A stretch of 54,676 nucleotides of DNA from Fibrobacter succinogenes (lineage in GTDB: Bacteria > Fibrobacterota > Fibrobacteria > Fibrobacterales > Fibrobacteraceae): NCBI GenBank assembly GCA_902800345.1, contig CADCDO010000046.1, forward strand, positions 1 to 54,676, in the 5' to 3' direction. The notes under the pieces were generated by a model. That model was not told where the DNA came from. It worked only from the letters and a program-made list of their open reading frames with translations, and searched no databases. This document shows positions 1 to 8,498 of the stretch, piece after piece. The first letter of the stretch is position 1. Each line of letters opens with the position of its first letter. The position numbers were made by a program, and so were the translations under genes.

Positions 1-1
1 C

Positions 2-982
2 GACAAGTACAACGAGAACATGTTCAAGACGCTGGCTGGCGACGTGGAAATGGCTGTGAAGCCGATGAACTGCCCCTGCCACATCCAGATTTTCAACACG
101 GGGCTCCGCAGCTGGCGCGACCTTCCGATGCGCCTTGCCGAATTCGGTAAGTGCCACCGTTACGAACCTGCCGGTACGATGCACGGCCTTATGCGCGTGC
201 GTGGCTTTGTGCAGGACGACGCCCACATCTTCTGTACCGAAGACCAGATTGCAAGCGAAGTGGCAGACTTCTGCGCCCTCGTCAAGGAAATCTACCACGA
301 CTTCGGTTTCGACGATATCGTGGTGAAGTTCTCCACCCGCCCCGAAAAGCGCGTGGGTTCCGACGAAATCTGGGACAAGGCTGAAGCCGCCCTCGCCGAA
401 GCCACGAAGCTCGCCGGCCTCGACTACATCCTGAACCCGGGTGAAGGTGCCTTCTACGGCCCGAAGCTTGAATTCACGTTGAAGGACAGCCTCGGACGTG
501 ACTGGCAGTGCGGTACGATTCAGGTCGACTTCAACCTCCCGCAGCGTCTGGGTGCCGAGTATGTCGGTAAGGACAACCAGAAGCACATTCCGGTGATGCT
601 GCACCGCGCCGCCGTGGGTTCCATCGAACGCTTCCTCGGCATCCTTATCGAAGAATTCATGGGCGATTTCCCGCTGTGGCTCGCTCCGGTTCAGGCCCGC
701 GTGCTCCCGATTTCCGAGAAGTTCGTTGACTACGCGAAGCAGGTCGAGAAGGAACTCGTGAATGCCGGCGTCCGCGTGGAAGTCGACGAATCCAATGAGA
801 AACTCGGCTACAAGATCCGCCAGTGCGAACTCCAGAAGGTGCCGTACCTCCTCATCGTCGGTGAAAAGGAAGTTGCCGATGGCGTCGTTTCTGTCCGCCG
901 TCGTAAAGAAGGTGACAAGGGCAGCATGACTGTCCAGGCTTTCCTTGACATGACTGCCGACGACAGAAGAGTCGTCCGTTAA
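2..982 (+). CDS. thrS: Threonine--tRNA ligase, C-terminal part (5' end outside window)
   Basis: Charges tRNA-Thr with threonine in the cytoplasm. The reading frame is open from base 2, so the gene begins before the window; about 326 C-terminal residues are present. The class II catalytic core is visible: the start of motif 2 around [23 protein letters not shown], the stretch [10 protein letters not shown], and motif 3 at [18 protein letters not shown]. The anticodon-binding domain follows, from [14 protein letters not shown] to a lysine/arginine-rich end. Only the C-terminal half can be judged, and it looks intact. A strong terminator follows the stop codon at once, so this is the last gene of its transcript. 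Confidence 0.95.
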   Translation, partial: DKYNENMFKTLAGDVEMAVKPMNCPCHIQIFNTGLRSWRDLPMRLAEFGKCHRYEPAGTMHGLMRVRGFVQDDAHIFCTEDQIASEVADFCALVKEIYHDFGFDDIVVKFSTRPEKRVGSDEIWDKAEAALAEATKLAGLDYILNPGEGAFYGPKLEFTLKDSLGRDWQCGTIQVDFNLPQRLGAEYVGKDNQKHIPVMLHRAAVGSIERFLGILIEEFMGDFPLWLAPVQARVLPISEKFVDYAKQVEKELVNAGVRVEVDESNEKLGYKIRQCELQKVPYLLIVGEKEVADGVVSVRRRKEGDKGSMTVQAFLDMTADDRRVVR

Positions 983-1007
983 TCAATAAGAAAATAAAAA
1001 CTCGCAG

Positions 1008-1038
1008 ACGTAGGCTTCCTTTGAGCCTACGTTTTTTT
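1008..1038 (+). terminator. Intrinsic terminator of thrS
   Basis: A perfect 9-bp stem (ACGTAGGCT / AGCCTACGT) with a 7-base loop is followed by seven T. It lies 26 bases after the thrS stop codon. Confidence 0.9.
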
Positions 1039-1129
1039 CATCCTGAGCGGAGGCGCGTCGCGCCGAAGTCGATATACGAAACTTGGCTACTTGTAGCCTT
1101 AGTTGAGTTAGGTTCGAAGGAGCAGGATC
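1038..1129 (+). repeat. Modular intergenic repeat, copy 1
   Basis: About 92 bases starting TCATCCTGAGC and ending AGGAGCAGGATC. A second copy lies inverted at 6605-6679. The flanks and the middle block GATATACGA.ACTTGG are shared, but the two internal hairpins differ: here GGCTAC/GTAGCC, in the other copy GGGGC/GCCCC. It runs directly on from the T tract of the thrS terminator. Confidence 0.75.
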
Positions 1130-1138
1130 TAAAATTTA

Positions 1139-1169
1139 AAACGCAGTCTCGATTGAGCCTGCGTTTTTC
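1139..1169 (+). terminator. Second terminator-like hairpin
   Basis: An 8-bp stem (AAACGCAG / CTGCGTTT) with a 12-base loop runs into a T-rich stretch. Its layout resembles the thrS terminator, with the repeat element placed between the two. The next ~125 bases up to the following gene are AT-rich with no clear feature. Confidence 0.6.
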
Positions 1170-1295
1170 TTTCGTAAAGGCGTAAGTGTTGCCTTTTGAT
1201 GATTTATCAATAGGTAAAAACTTTTTACCAAGCCATTTTATGAAAAATATTATAACTTCCTTATATATATATCGCAAAGTTCCTTAGCAATTTTT

Positions 1296-2447
1296 ATGTA
1301 CGAAAACAGCTTGCTTGAGATTTATATTGCCGATATGCTGGGTGTCTTTTTGATACTCGGTGCTGTGTTTAGTGGCGCTTGGAAACTCCAAAAGAAAAAT
1401 AAAGAAGACAAGCTACTGGTTGGAATAATGGTGGTCATTGTTTCGGCCTGTATTGCCGATGCGTCGTCGTTTGCGGTGGATGGGCGCCCGGGCGGTTTTT
1501 TCAGGGTGCTTGGCTATGTCTCGAACTTTATCTTGTTCTTTGCGAATTTGTTGATTGGCCCGCTTTGGATTATGCTGATTTCTCGGCATATTTATGGAAC
1601 GATTTCTAAATTCCAGCGATGCTTTGTGCTTTGCGTGTCCGGCTTTGTGCTGGTCTTGTTGCTTGTCAACTTCTTCTATCCGATTATTTTCAGATTGAAT
1701 GAATCGAATGTGTATTCACGTGGTCCGCTATTTATGGTGAATAACGTAATGGAATTGGCGTTTTTGATTGACGGTATCATCATTTATGGAATCGGGAGGG
1801 CTCGTAGCGGCGGTATCAAGTTTTTCCCGGTTTGGCAATTTGTGTGGCCTGTCTGCGTCTGTGTTTGCCTGCAGAATTCTTTCTATGGGATTTCGACGGT
1901 TTGGGTGGGAATCGCTGTCGGCTTTACGAGCATAATGCTTGCTTTGCAGAATGAAAATATTTTTATCGATAAATTGACCCGCCTTTTCAACCGCTATTAT
2001 TTGGATAAAATATCTAATGAAATGAGGCATCGTAAAAAAATTGCTGTGATGATGCTTGATATGAACGGCTTTAAGAGCATTAACGATAATTTTGGCCATT
2101 CCGAAGGCGATGACGCTTTGTTTACGATGGCTGAACTTTTGCTAGGTTCGGTAGGTTCACATGGAACGGTAATCCGCTATGCGGGTGATGAATTTGTGAT
2201 CGTTTTGAATACCGATAACGAAGAGGTTGCGGAATCCTATCGTGAACGGATTAAACTCAATCTTGCAAAGTTCAATGCGGCTCAACTGAAAAAATACAAG
2301 CTTTCGGTTTCTATTGGCTTAGGAATCTTTGACTTGAACGAAAGCTCTTTTGACGAAATGCTTGAAATTATAGACAAACGCATGTATGAAGATAAAAGAT
2401 TGTTTTATGAGACGGAATCACATGATCGTCGTCATAGACGCAAATGA
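1296..2447 (+). CDS. Membrane-bound diguanylate cyclase (GGDEF protein)
   Basis: Predicted to make cyclic di-GMP from two GTP at the inner membrane. The N-terminal ~220 residues form six or seven hydrophobic segments and look like a membrane sensor of unnamed type. The GGDEF domain follows, starting DKLTRLFNRYYLD, with the active loop as AGDEF near residue 300 and the usual end DKRMYEDK. The first Gly of GGDEF is Ala, which active cyclases often tolerate. No RxxD inhibitory site is seen just upstream of AGDEF, so product feedback may be absent. The ATG start has only a weak ribosome site. A truncated GGDEF paralogue follows. Confidence 0.85.
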   Translation: MYENSLLEIYIADMLGVFLILGAVFSGAWKLQKKNKEDKLLVGIMVVIVSACIADASSFAVDGRPGGFFRVLGYVSNFILFFANLLIGPLWIMLISRHIYGTISKFQRCFVLCVSGFVLVLLLVNFFYPIIFRLNESNVYSRGPLFMVNNVMELAFLIDGIIIYGIGRARSGGIKFFPVWQFVWPVCVCVCLQNSFYGISTVWVGIAVGFTSIMLALQNENIFIDKLTRLFNRYYLDKISNEMRHRKKIAVMMLDMNGFKSINDNFGHSEGDDALFTMAELLLGSVGSHGTVIRYAGDEFVIVLNTDNEEVAESYRERIKLNLAKFNAAQLKKYKLSVSIGLGIFDLNESSFDEMLEIIDKRMYEDKRLFYETESHDRRHRRK

Positions 2448-2550
2448 AAAAGCCGGGTCGCTTTATGCACCCGGCAAATTGATACGGACAAACTGCTTTT
2501 TTAATCTTCCTTGACGAATTCGCTTTTACCGACTCCGCAGATGGGGCAAA
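2447..2550 (-). repeat. Duplicated 3' end of the rubredoxin gene with its terminator
   Basis: Bases 2447-2545 match 5608-5706 exactly (99 bp), with four further matches after one mismatch. The copied piece carries the last ~17 codons of rubredoxin and the GCCGGGT/ACCCGGC terminator on the minus strand. The rubredoxin start and first cysteine pair are absent, so this is a gene fragment. Identity this high implies a recent copying event. Confidence 0.9.
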
Positions 2551-2834
2551 AAGGCGCTGTAATTCGATACGCTGGTGACGAATTTGTGATTGTGCTGAAT
2601 GAAGATAATGAAAAAATTGCAGAAAATTGTAGAAATTCGATTAAAGACAATTTGAATGCCTTTAACAATCTTCACGAAAAAAAATACAAGCTTTCAGCGT
2701 CGATTGGCTATGGCGTGTTTGATATGGCTGAGTGTAATGTTGACCAAGTTCTCAAAGAGATTGACAAGCGTATGTACGAAGACAAAAAGACTTATTACGC
2801 CATTGATTATCACAATCGTCGTTGCAAATGCTAA
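2551..2834 (+). pseudogene. Truncated GGDEF domain fragment
   Basis: About 94 codons matching the C-terminal half of a GGDEF domain, from GAVIRYAGDEFVIVLN to the end DKRMYEDKKTYYA. It is clearly related to the end of the cyclase just upstream but diverged in sequence, so it comes from another paralogue rather than a fresh copy. The N-terminal half of the domain is missing. The frame is entered only through the antisense of the duplicated rubredoxin tail, so a natural start is unlikely. No frameshift lies inside the surviving part. Confidence 0.75.
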
Positions 2835-2835
2835 A

Positions 2836-5550
2836 TTATTTTCCCCAATCGATTTTTAAAGTTTGAATCACGGAATCCAGACGGCTCGTCAATTGTTCCG
2901 CGCCCTTGATTGCAAGATGGTCGTAGTTCATTGCCATTTCGTCTGTGTAATCGTGATCGCCCATTTTGTTCTCGTCCATTAGTTTGAAATGGGAATATTT
3001 TTTCTCGTATTTCTGAATTTTTTCAATCATTTCTTTTGCTACCGATCTGCGCAGCCCATAGAGCCCGAAGGCTCCTGTCTTTTTGTAGTCTGGTGATAGC
3101 GGGAAGATGATTCCGATGAGGTATATGTTATGTTTTTGGGCTTCTTGGATAAATTCTTCAATTTCTTCAAGCAACATGTCTGCTGGATTTTTATTGAAAT
3201 CGTCCATGTAGGTGGTATCTGCTAAAATGGCGTTTCCTTGCCAGCCGCCACTGGGGTATTGGACGAATCCTAGCATGTCTTGTTCTTCTGATTTTTTTTC
3301 GCTGTTGATGCTGTAAGCGTCGCAAGTGAGTTCATATAATCCGTTGGGATATCCTTTGCTCCAAAAATCATGGGACTCGTCGTAAGCAAATCCAGGTGTG
3401 AGTTTATAAACAAGGTCCCAGTAGCTGGGCGAAATTTCGTGGCGCTGGAATAAAATATCTAAGTCAAATGAAACTACGGCGAGCTTAAATTTAGGCAAGA
3501 GGTTTATTCCGTATTCAAAGAAGATTCTTTTAGCAACGGATAAATCTACGGCTGAATTGCCTGTGTTGATTGCAAAAATCCCTTTTTTGGAGTTGTTTAA
3601 AATTATTGGATTTATTCCTGTCCATGGCCTAGACGAACCGGAAATTAAAACATTGATGGAATCGCGGTGCTTGTAAAGTAATTCCATGTCATAGCGTGTC
3701 ATTGTTGTGACTCTGTGGTCTGTAAATGGCGCGTTGAGCTCGTATTGACCTGCACTGTCTAAGTCAAGCGTTGTTTCAAAATTTTGCGGCTTGCCTGTCC
3801 AGAAATCTGGATGCCATAATTCAGATCCGTTAGCGAGTTCTGTGATGCTCGAATCTTTTGTGCTGACTAGAACGATTTTAGGATGAGCCCCGTTAATATC
3901 GGTGAGTGTTGCAACAGCGAGATTTTCTTTATTGTGAACCCATTCTGTATGGTCGAATGTGTAACCTTTTGGAGCAGGAATCATCTTTATGAGTTTGCCT
4001 GTACTGTCAGCAATTAAAAGTTGCTCATGTGTGGCATATTTTTTGCCGGAAAATTCTTTTCCCGTTTTTCCACCAAAGTCTAGGAATAAGGTTTGTTTTG
4101 TGAGCTCCGAGAACGAGGCATTACATGCTTGTTCCTTGTTGTACCACGTTTCGTTTTTGCCGTTTACGTTTGCGCGGAGGAGCCTTGCTCCAGAAATGGC
4201 GATTTTTTCATTGGTGCTAACGCCCCCGTTGAATGTCCCGTCAAACAATTTTTGGGGCTTGCCGAATTTAGCGTTTGCAAAAGGTACGCTCCAGGTGGAG
4301 CCTTTTTTCCATGAAGCTTCGTCGACGTTGTTTTCGGTGCTTGACACGTAAACGATTTCTGTGTCGGCACCGACAACTCGCCAGCGCGGGATGGCTGCAC
4401 TTTCTACATCGAGTTTTATTTTATCGGCTTCATTAGAATTTAGTTGACGAACGTAGAGTTCGGATTTTCCCGGGATGCCTTCGTACTTTGTTGAATATGC
4501 AACAAAGTTTCCGTCGGGTGAAAGCGTGGGGTGGTATGCATCGATGGTGTCGTGAATTTCTTTGACCGAGGGTGTCGCATTTGCGAAGTTGATGAAAGCG
4601 ATGTTGCCTGTTTCATTGATGCGGAATACAAGCTTGTTTTGGTATGTCTGAGTTGTTTTCTTTAGTTGGGCAGATGTTGTGAGTACGTTGATTGGGCTAG
4701 ATGTTGTGCTTCCTTGTGCATCCATCCAAACGGCGTCCGGGATTTGTCCGAATGCAAGCCTGAAACCGACATAATCTGCTTTTGTTGAAGATGTGACTGT
4801 GTAAACGTCACCGCGATTTTCGATTAGTGTCGCGGCCGCCTCGTTGCGGTAACTTCCGCCTTTTAAAACGCGTTCACCGATGTTTCCGCCATCGGGAGCT
4901 CCCGCGTAGTTTGTTATGGTCGTATCAAGAAGGACACTCTTCCAGTCGTTTACCCATTCCATGGCATTTCCAGCGAGGTCACAAAAGTCTTCGCCTGAAT
5001 TTGCAGTGCAGGGCTTGTGTAATTTGTAATTGGAATTGCTGGCGTTCCAACCTTTTTGCGGATTCCAGTTCTTTGTGGCGATGAGAGTCCATTCGGCTTC
5101 GGTAGGGAGCCTGTAGGCATCTCGGTCTGCATGAAACGCGTAACCTATCAAGTCTGTGCAATGCCCTTCGGAATCAAATGTTGCGCTTGTGTAGCTGTAG
5201 GCTGTATCCAGTTTTTCGTCTTTGCTTTTTTGGTTTGCGAAAAGTACGGCATCAAAAAAGGTGACGTTGGTTATAGGCAATTCGGGATTGTCGCAATTTG
5301 TTTTCTTTATGAGCTTGGTGTAGTCTTTGCAGGTGACTTCGTGTTTGTCGATTGAAAAGTCGTATGAAAAATGAACCGTCAGCTTGGATCCCATTTGGGT
5401 CGATGCGCCCTTTGCTGTTACGTGCATCATGCCGGAATGATTTTTATCTTCATTTACGAAATAATTGTTTGAATCATTCGAGGATGTACCGCTATCGGAG
5501 CAGCAGACTAGCAAACTTGCCAAAAAAGCTATTGCAGACGGTTTCATCAT
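2836..5550 (-). CDS. Fibrobacter paralogous lipoprotein, TIGR02171-like
   Basis: A 904-residue probable surface lipoprotein of unknown function. The signal sequence leads to a Cys pair at residues 16-17, an imperfect lipobox. Residues ~40-270 resemble the formylglycine-generating/sulfatase-modifying fold (YRLPTEAEW, LAGNAMEWVNDWK, VLKGGSYRN, VGFRLAFG). Residues ~300-590 look like a TolB-type beta-propeller (LSPDGNFVAYS). The last ~300 resemble an SGNH hydrolase: ISGSSRPW gives a nucleophile-like Ser and YDHLAIKGAEQ the closing D..H block. This length and order match the TIGR02171 family, defined on Fibrobacter paralogues of about 900 residues. Family naming is from recognition; hydrolase activity is inference. 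Confidence 0.8.
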   Translation of the reverse strand: MMKPSAIAFLASLLVCCSDSGTSSNDSNNYFVNEDKNHSGMMHVTAKGASTQMGSKLTVHFSYDFSIDKHEVTCKDYTKLIKKTNCDNPELPITNVTFFDAVLFANQKSKDEKLDTAYSYTSATFDSEGHCTDLIGYAFHADRDAYRLPTEAEWTLIATKNWNPQKGWNASNSNYKLHKPCTANSGEDFCDLAGNAMEWVNDWKSVLLDTTITNYAGAPDGGNIGERVLKGGSYRNEAAATLIENRGDVYTVTSSTKADYVGFRLAFGQIPDAVWMDAQGSTTSSPINVLTTSAQLKKTTQTYQNKLVFRINETGNIAFINFANATPSVKEIHDTIDAYHPTLSPDGNFVAYSTKYEGIPGKSELYVRQLNSNEADKIKLDVESAAIPRWRVVGADTEIVYVSSTENNVDEASWKKGSTWSVPFANAKFGKPQKLFDGTFNGGVSTNEKIAISGARLLRANVNGKNETWYNKEQACNASFSELTKQTLFLDFGGKTGKEFSGKKYATHEQLLIADSTGKLIKMIPAPKGYTFDHTEWVHNKENLAVATLTDINGAHPKIVLVSTKDSSITELANGSELWHPDFWTGKPQNFETTLDLDSAGQYELNAPFTDHRVTTMTRYDMELLYKHRDSINVLISGSSRPWTGINPIILNNSKKGIFAINTGNSAVDLSVAKRIFFEYGINLLPKFKLAVVSFDLDILFQRHEISPSYWDLVYKLTPGFAYDESHDFWSKGYPNGLYELTCDAYSINSEKKSEEQDMLGFVQYPSGGWQGNAILADTTYMDDFNKNPADMLLEEIEEFIQEAQKHNIYLIGIIFPLSPDYKKTGAFGLYGLRRSVAKEMIEKIQKYEKKYSHFKLMDENKMGDHDYTDEMAMNYDHLAIKGAEQLTSRLDSVIQTLKIDWGK

Positions 5551-5606
5551 AAAAATGGATTCCTGTTTTTGAGGGATAAAGTAAAAATATAAAATTTGAT
5601 TGATTC

Positions 5607-5637
5607 AAAAAAGCCGGGTCGCTTTATGCACCCGGCA
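5607..5637 (-). terminator. Rubredoxin terminator
   Basis: On the minus strand a 7-bp GCCGGGT/ACCCGGC stem with a 10-base loop is followed by six T. It lies just after the rubredoxin stop and recurs at 2447-2475. Confidence 0.85.
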
Positions 5638-5661
5638 AATTGATACGGACAAACTGCTTTT

Positions 5662-5823
5662 TTAATCTTCCTTGACGAATTCGCTTTTACCGACTCCGCA
5701 GATGGGACAAACCCAGTCTTCCGGTAAATCTTCAAAGGCGGTGCCGGGAGCGATTCCGTTGTCGGGGTCTCCGACTTCGGGGTCGTAGATGTAGCCACAG
5801 GGGTCGCATTTGTATTTTGCCAT
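5662..5823 (-). CDS. Rubredoxin
   Basis: A 53-residue electron carrier with one iron held by four cysteines. Both knuckles are present: CDPCGYIYD (residues 6-14) and [11 protein letters not shown] (39-49), along with the usual [10 protein letters not shown] and DLPEDWVC segments. The full length is normal for the family. The ATG start has GGAGAA a few bases upstream. It ends at its own terminator, so it is probably a single-gene transcript. Likely roles are oxygen or peroxide defence, or electron transfer in this anaerobe; the partner is not in the window. Confidence 0.95.
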   Translation of the reverse strand: MAKYKCDPCGYIYDPEVGDPDNGIAPGTAFEDLPEDWVCPICGVGKSEFVKED

Positions 5824-5902
5824 AGAAATTCTCCTTGCGTAATTTTGTTGTTTCTAATCTACATAAATAAAATTGGAAAGAATAGATTTATATATTTTTT
5901 TT

Positions 5903-6595
5903 ATGCTCGAAACAACTCGAATTTACATTGCCGATATTTCTGTATTGAAAGATCCGGTAATTTTTGAGAACTTGTTGAATCAGGTTCCCGAATACCGCCA
6001 GAAAAAAGCGATGTCCTTTAAATTCCCAAAGGGCAAAATGCAGTCGCTGGGTGTTGGGCTTTTGTTGCGACAGGCTTGTGTCGATGCGGGGCTTGGGCTT
6101 GCGGATGCTCATGTGGCGTATGGGGAAAACGGAAAACCGTATCTGACGGATTTCCCCGAGGTCCAGTTTAACTTGTCCCATTCGGGCGAGCGTGTGATGT
6201 GCGTGCTTTCTCCATTCGATGTGGGGTGCGATGTCGAAACCATCAAGGGTGACCGTGGACGGCTTGCCGAACGTTTTTTTATGCCCGAGGAATCGGCCTG
6301 GATTAAGCATTTTGAAACGCTCGAAAAACAGTCCGATGCGTTTTACAGGCTGTGGACGCTTAAGGAATGTTATATGAAAGTGACGGGGCGCGGTATGTCG
6401 CTTATGCCGGATAAATTTTCGTTGAACGTTGATGAAAATGGAAATATTTCGCTTTTCCACGAAGGAAATCGCATGGAATATGCGTTCCGCGAAATTGACT
6501 TGCACGACGGCTACCGCTATGCCTATTGCATTAAGAACAACGGTGAAAATGCGCCTCAAGAAGTAAGGTGCATTGATTTGAAAGTTTTGTTGTAA
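5903..6595 (+). CDS. 4'-phosphopantetheinyl transferase, Sfp type
   Basis: Transfers phosphopantetheine from CoA to a Ser on acyl or peptidyl carrier proteins. Signature motifs are present: FNLSHSGERV, the metal-binding GCDVE, and FYRLWTLKECYMKVTGRG (the WxxKE motif). The 230-residue length is typical for Sfp/AcpT enzymes. I chose the ATG at 5903 because the protein then begins MLETTRIYIADI, as relatives do; a TTG start at 5873 would add ten residues of unlikely sequence. No Shine-Dalgarno sequence precedes the ATG. The target carrier protein is not in the window. Confidence 0.88.
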   Translation: MLETTRIYIADISVLKDPVIFENLLNQVPEYRQKKAMSFKFPKGKMQSLGVGLLLRQACVDAGLGLADAHVAYGENGKPYLTDFPEVQFNLSHSGERVMCVLSPFDVGCDVETIKGDRGRLAERFFMPEESAWIKHFETLEKQSDAFYRLWTLKECYMKVTGRGMSLMPDKFSLNVDENGNISLFHEGNRMEYAFREIDLHDGYRYAYCIKNNGENAPQEVRCIDLKVLL

Positions 6596-6604
6596 AAATC
6601 ACTG

Positions 6605-6679
6605 GATCCTGCTCCTTCGAACCTAACTCCACTAAGGGGCTGAAGCCCCAAGTCTCGTATATCGCGATGCTCAGGATGA
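6605..6679 (-). repeat. Modular intergenic repeat, copy 2
   Basis: Inverted relative to the copy at 1038-1129. It shares TCATCCTGAGC, GATATACGA and GAGTTAGGTTCGAAGGAGC, but has a different inner hairpin (GGGGC/GCCCC). A degenerate GAGGATGAC tail follows. Confidence 0.75.
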
Positions 6680-6693
6680 CTGCTCCGAGGATG

Positions 6694-6746
6694 ACAGAAC
6701 ACTAACCACCAACCACTAACCACTGCCTACTGTCTACCGCCTACTC
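6694..6746. repeat. Low-complexity CCACTAACCA/GTCTACCGCC tract
   Basis: A run of near-repeats of CCACTAA and CTACTGTCTACCG. It extends into the end of the GH16 gene and supplies its last codons and stop. Confidence 0.6.
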
Positions 6747-7911
6747 TAATATAGTCGACGAGCATTTCATTCGGGAACTGCGTGTCATCGACTTCAAAAC
6801 CGGGCCAGTTGCCTGCGACGGCGACGTTCAGCAAAAAGAAGAACGGTTTGTGGAATTCTTCGGTGTCGCCCTTGTTGCCTTCGACTAGAATTTCGTGGTA
6901 CATGAAATCATCGACGAACATGCGGATGTACTTTTCGTCCCATGTGAATTTGTACGTGTGGAACTGCGTGATGTCCATTTCGTGTTTTTGGTCGCGGTAA
7001 TTGCCGGTGTTGTTTCCGTATGTCGCGTATTCGGAACCGTTCGCCCAGTGGTTTGTGCCATAGACGATGTTTTCGCTGTTGACGGCTTCGATGATGTCGA
7101 TTTCGCCGCAGGCCGGCCATCCGACTTTGTCAAAATTGTCGCCGAGCATCCAGAATGCAGGCCAGATTCCTTTGCCGACGGGGAGCGCGATGCGGGCTTC
7201 TACAGTGCCGTACTTGAATGCAAACTTGCCTTTGGTGAGCATGCGTGCGGAAGTGTACTTGGAACCTTTATAATCTTCCTTTTGTGCGCGGATGTGTAAA
7301 ACGCCGTTTTTGATGTAGGCGTTTTCTTTGCGGCTGGTGTAGTACTCCCATTCGTTGTTGCCCCAGCCGCTTGCGCCTGTGCCGATCTCAAAATTCCATT
7401 TGCTAGTGTCGATGGATTCGCCGTCGAATTCGTCGTTCCAGAGGTACTCTTTGGAAGGCTTGCTTCGATCTTGCTCAGTACTAGCGGTGTCTTTGGAGCT
7501 GGAAGATTTCGGGTCAAGTCCGGATTGACGTGTGGAGCTGCTCAAGGAATTCTTGGAATCACTGGATTCTTCGCGGCTATCGCTGCTCAGAATGACGGCC
7601 GAAGAGGACGATGTAAATGAAGAACTCGTCATGGCGGGCGTCGACCCGCCATCTACGCTGCTGGAAGATTCCGGGTCAGGCCCGGAATGACGTAAGGAAC
7701 TACTGCTGGATAGATTCCCTCCGCTTCGCTCCGAGGATGACGAAATCATAGAAAATATCGAGGACGACGATGTGGGTGCGTTCATAGACGATGATTCTGC
7801 GGTACTCACTGGGGCGAATGCGTTAGACGCGTCGTCAGAACACGCTGCGAGGCAAGCGATGAATGTTATTGCGGCGAACAACGCACGAATATTTTTCAGC
7901 TTGCAAACCAT
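6727..7911 (-). CDS. GH16 family endo-beta-1,3(4)-glucanase, lipoprotein
   Basis: A 394-residue secreted enzyme predicted to cut beta-1,3 or mixed beta-1,3-1,4 glucans. The signal peptide ends in lipobox LAAC with lipid Cys24. A Ser-rich linker covers residues ~25-155, and the GH16 domain runs from LWNDEFDGE to the end. The catalytic motif is E270-I-D-I-I-E275 (nucleophile and acid/base) inside GEIDIIEAVN, the laminarinase-like ExDxxE form. Asp/Trp-rich substrate segments such as WPAFWMLGDN are present. The linker DNA contains five short repeat elements of the kind found between genes. The last residues GGRQ come from an adjacent low-complexity tract. Exact substrate is inferred. Confidence 0.92.
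   Translation of the reverse strand: MVCKLKNIRALFAAITFIACLAACSDDASNAFAPVSTAESSSMNAPTSSSSIFSMISSSSERSGGNLSSSSSLRHSGPDPESSSSVDGGSTPAMTSSSFTSSSSAVILSSDSREESSDSKNSLSSSTRQSGLDPKSSSSKDTASTEQDRSKPSKEYLWNDEFDGESIDTSKWNFEIGTGASGWGNNEWEYYTSRKENAYIKNGVLHIRAQKEDYKGSKYTSARMLTKGKFAFKYGTVEARIALPVGKGIWPAFWMLGDNFDKVGWPACGEIDIIEAVNSENIVYGTNHWANGSEYATYGNNTGNYRDQKHEMDITQFHTYKFTWDEKYIRMFVDDFMYHEILVEGNKGDTEEFHKPFFFLLNVAVAGNWPGFEVDDTQFPNEMLVDYIRVGGRQ
7504..7742 (-). repeat. Five palindromic repeat elements inside the GH16 linker
   Basis: Elements at 7504-7530, 7564-7597, 7628-7653, 7666-7692 and 7713-7742. Four begin CGTCA or GTCAT on the minus strand and end near AATC, with an internal palindrome such as CCGGGCCTGACCCGG; the one at 7628-7653 has inverted GGCGGGTCGACGCCCGCC with weaker ends. 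They are read in all three frames: GTC ATT CTG, CGT CAT TCC and TCG TCA TCC. Confidence 0.75.
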
Positions 7912-7937
7912 AAAACCAAACCTTCCTTTGTATTAAA

Positions 7938-8441
7938 TTAATTCGCGTCCGGCTCTTCCGGGTGGACACGCGCAATGATACCAACCGTTGCTCGCGTTGC
8001 CTTGACCAAATCCGCTGGCGCCACTTTCAGCTGGAGACCGCGTTCGCCGGCGCTTACGTAAATGTATGGGAATTGCATGGCCGTCTCGTGAATGAAAATC
8101 GGGAAGTTCTTCTTGAGGCCGAGCGGGCTGCAACCGCCGCGGATGTAGCCGGTCAGTGGAGTCAAATCCTTGAGCGGAACTGTCTCGATTTTCTTGTTGC
8201 CGCTCACTTTGGCTGCTCCCTTCAAATCCACTTCGAGATTTCCCGGGACCACGCAAATGAGGTAACCGATTTTGTCACCATGTACAAGAATCGTCTTGAA
8301 AACCTGATTGATGTCTTCGCCTAAGCTGTCGGCAACATGCTGTGCTCCGAGATCGTTTTCATCGACCTTGTAGGGGATGAGCTCATAAGATATTTTTTGC
8401 CGATCCAAAATGCGTGCTGCGTTTGTTTTTTTGATATCCAT
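7938..8441 (-). CDS. ybaK: Cys-tRNA(Pro)/Cys-tRNA deacylase YbaK
   Basis: Trans-editing enzyme that hydrolyses cysteine wrongly attached to tRNA-Pro. The 167-residue protein is a single YbaK/EbsC domain of normal length: MDIKKTNAARILDRQKI at the start, the catalytic-lysine stretch VFKTILVHGD, VPGNLEVDLKGAAK, and the GYIRGGCSPLGLKK loop. The start is the only good ATG. It lies 26 bases upstream of the GH16 gene on the same strand; co-transcription is possible but nothing links the two functions. Confidence 0.92.
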   Translation of the reverse strand: MDIKKTNAARILDRQKISYELIPYKVDENDLGAQHVADSLGEDINQVFKTILVHGDKIGYLICVVPGNLEVDLKGAAKVSGNKKIETVPLKDLTPLTGYIRGGCSPLGLKKNFPIFIHETAMQFPYIYVSAGERGLQLKVAPADLVKATRATVGIIARVHPEEPDAN

Positions 8442-8498
8442 AAAATTTCAATGATTGCGGGTTCATTTCCTATGATTGTTCTTTTTCAAATATAAATC

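Noticed and set aside
2511..2834. A small intact GGDEF protein starting at 2511
   Set aside because: The start would lie in the antisense of a duplicated rubredoxin tail, and half the domain is missing.
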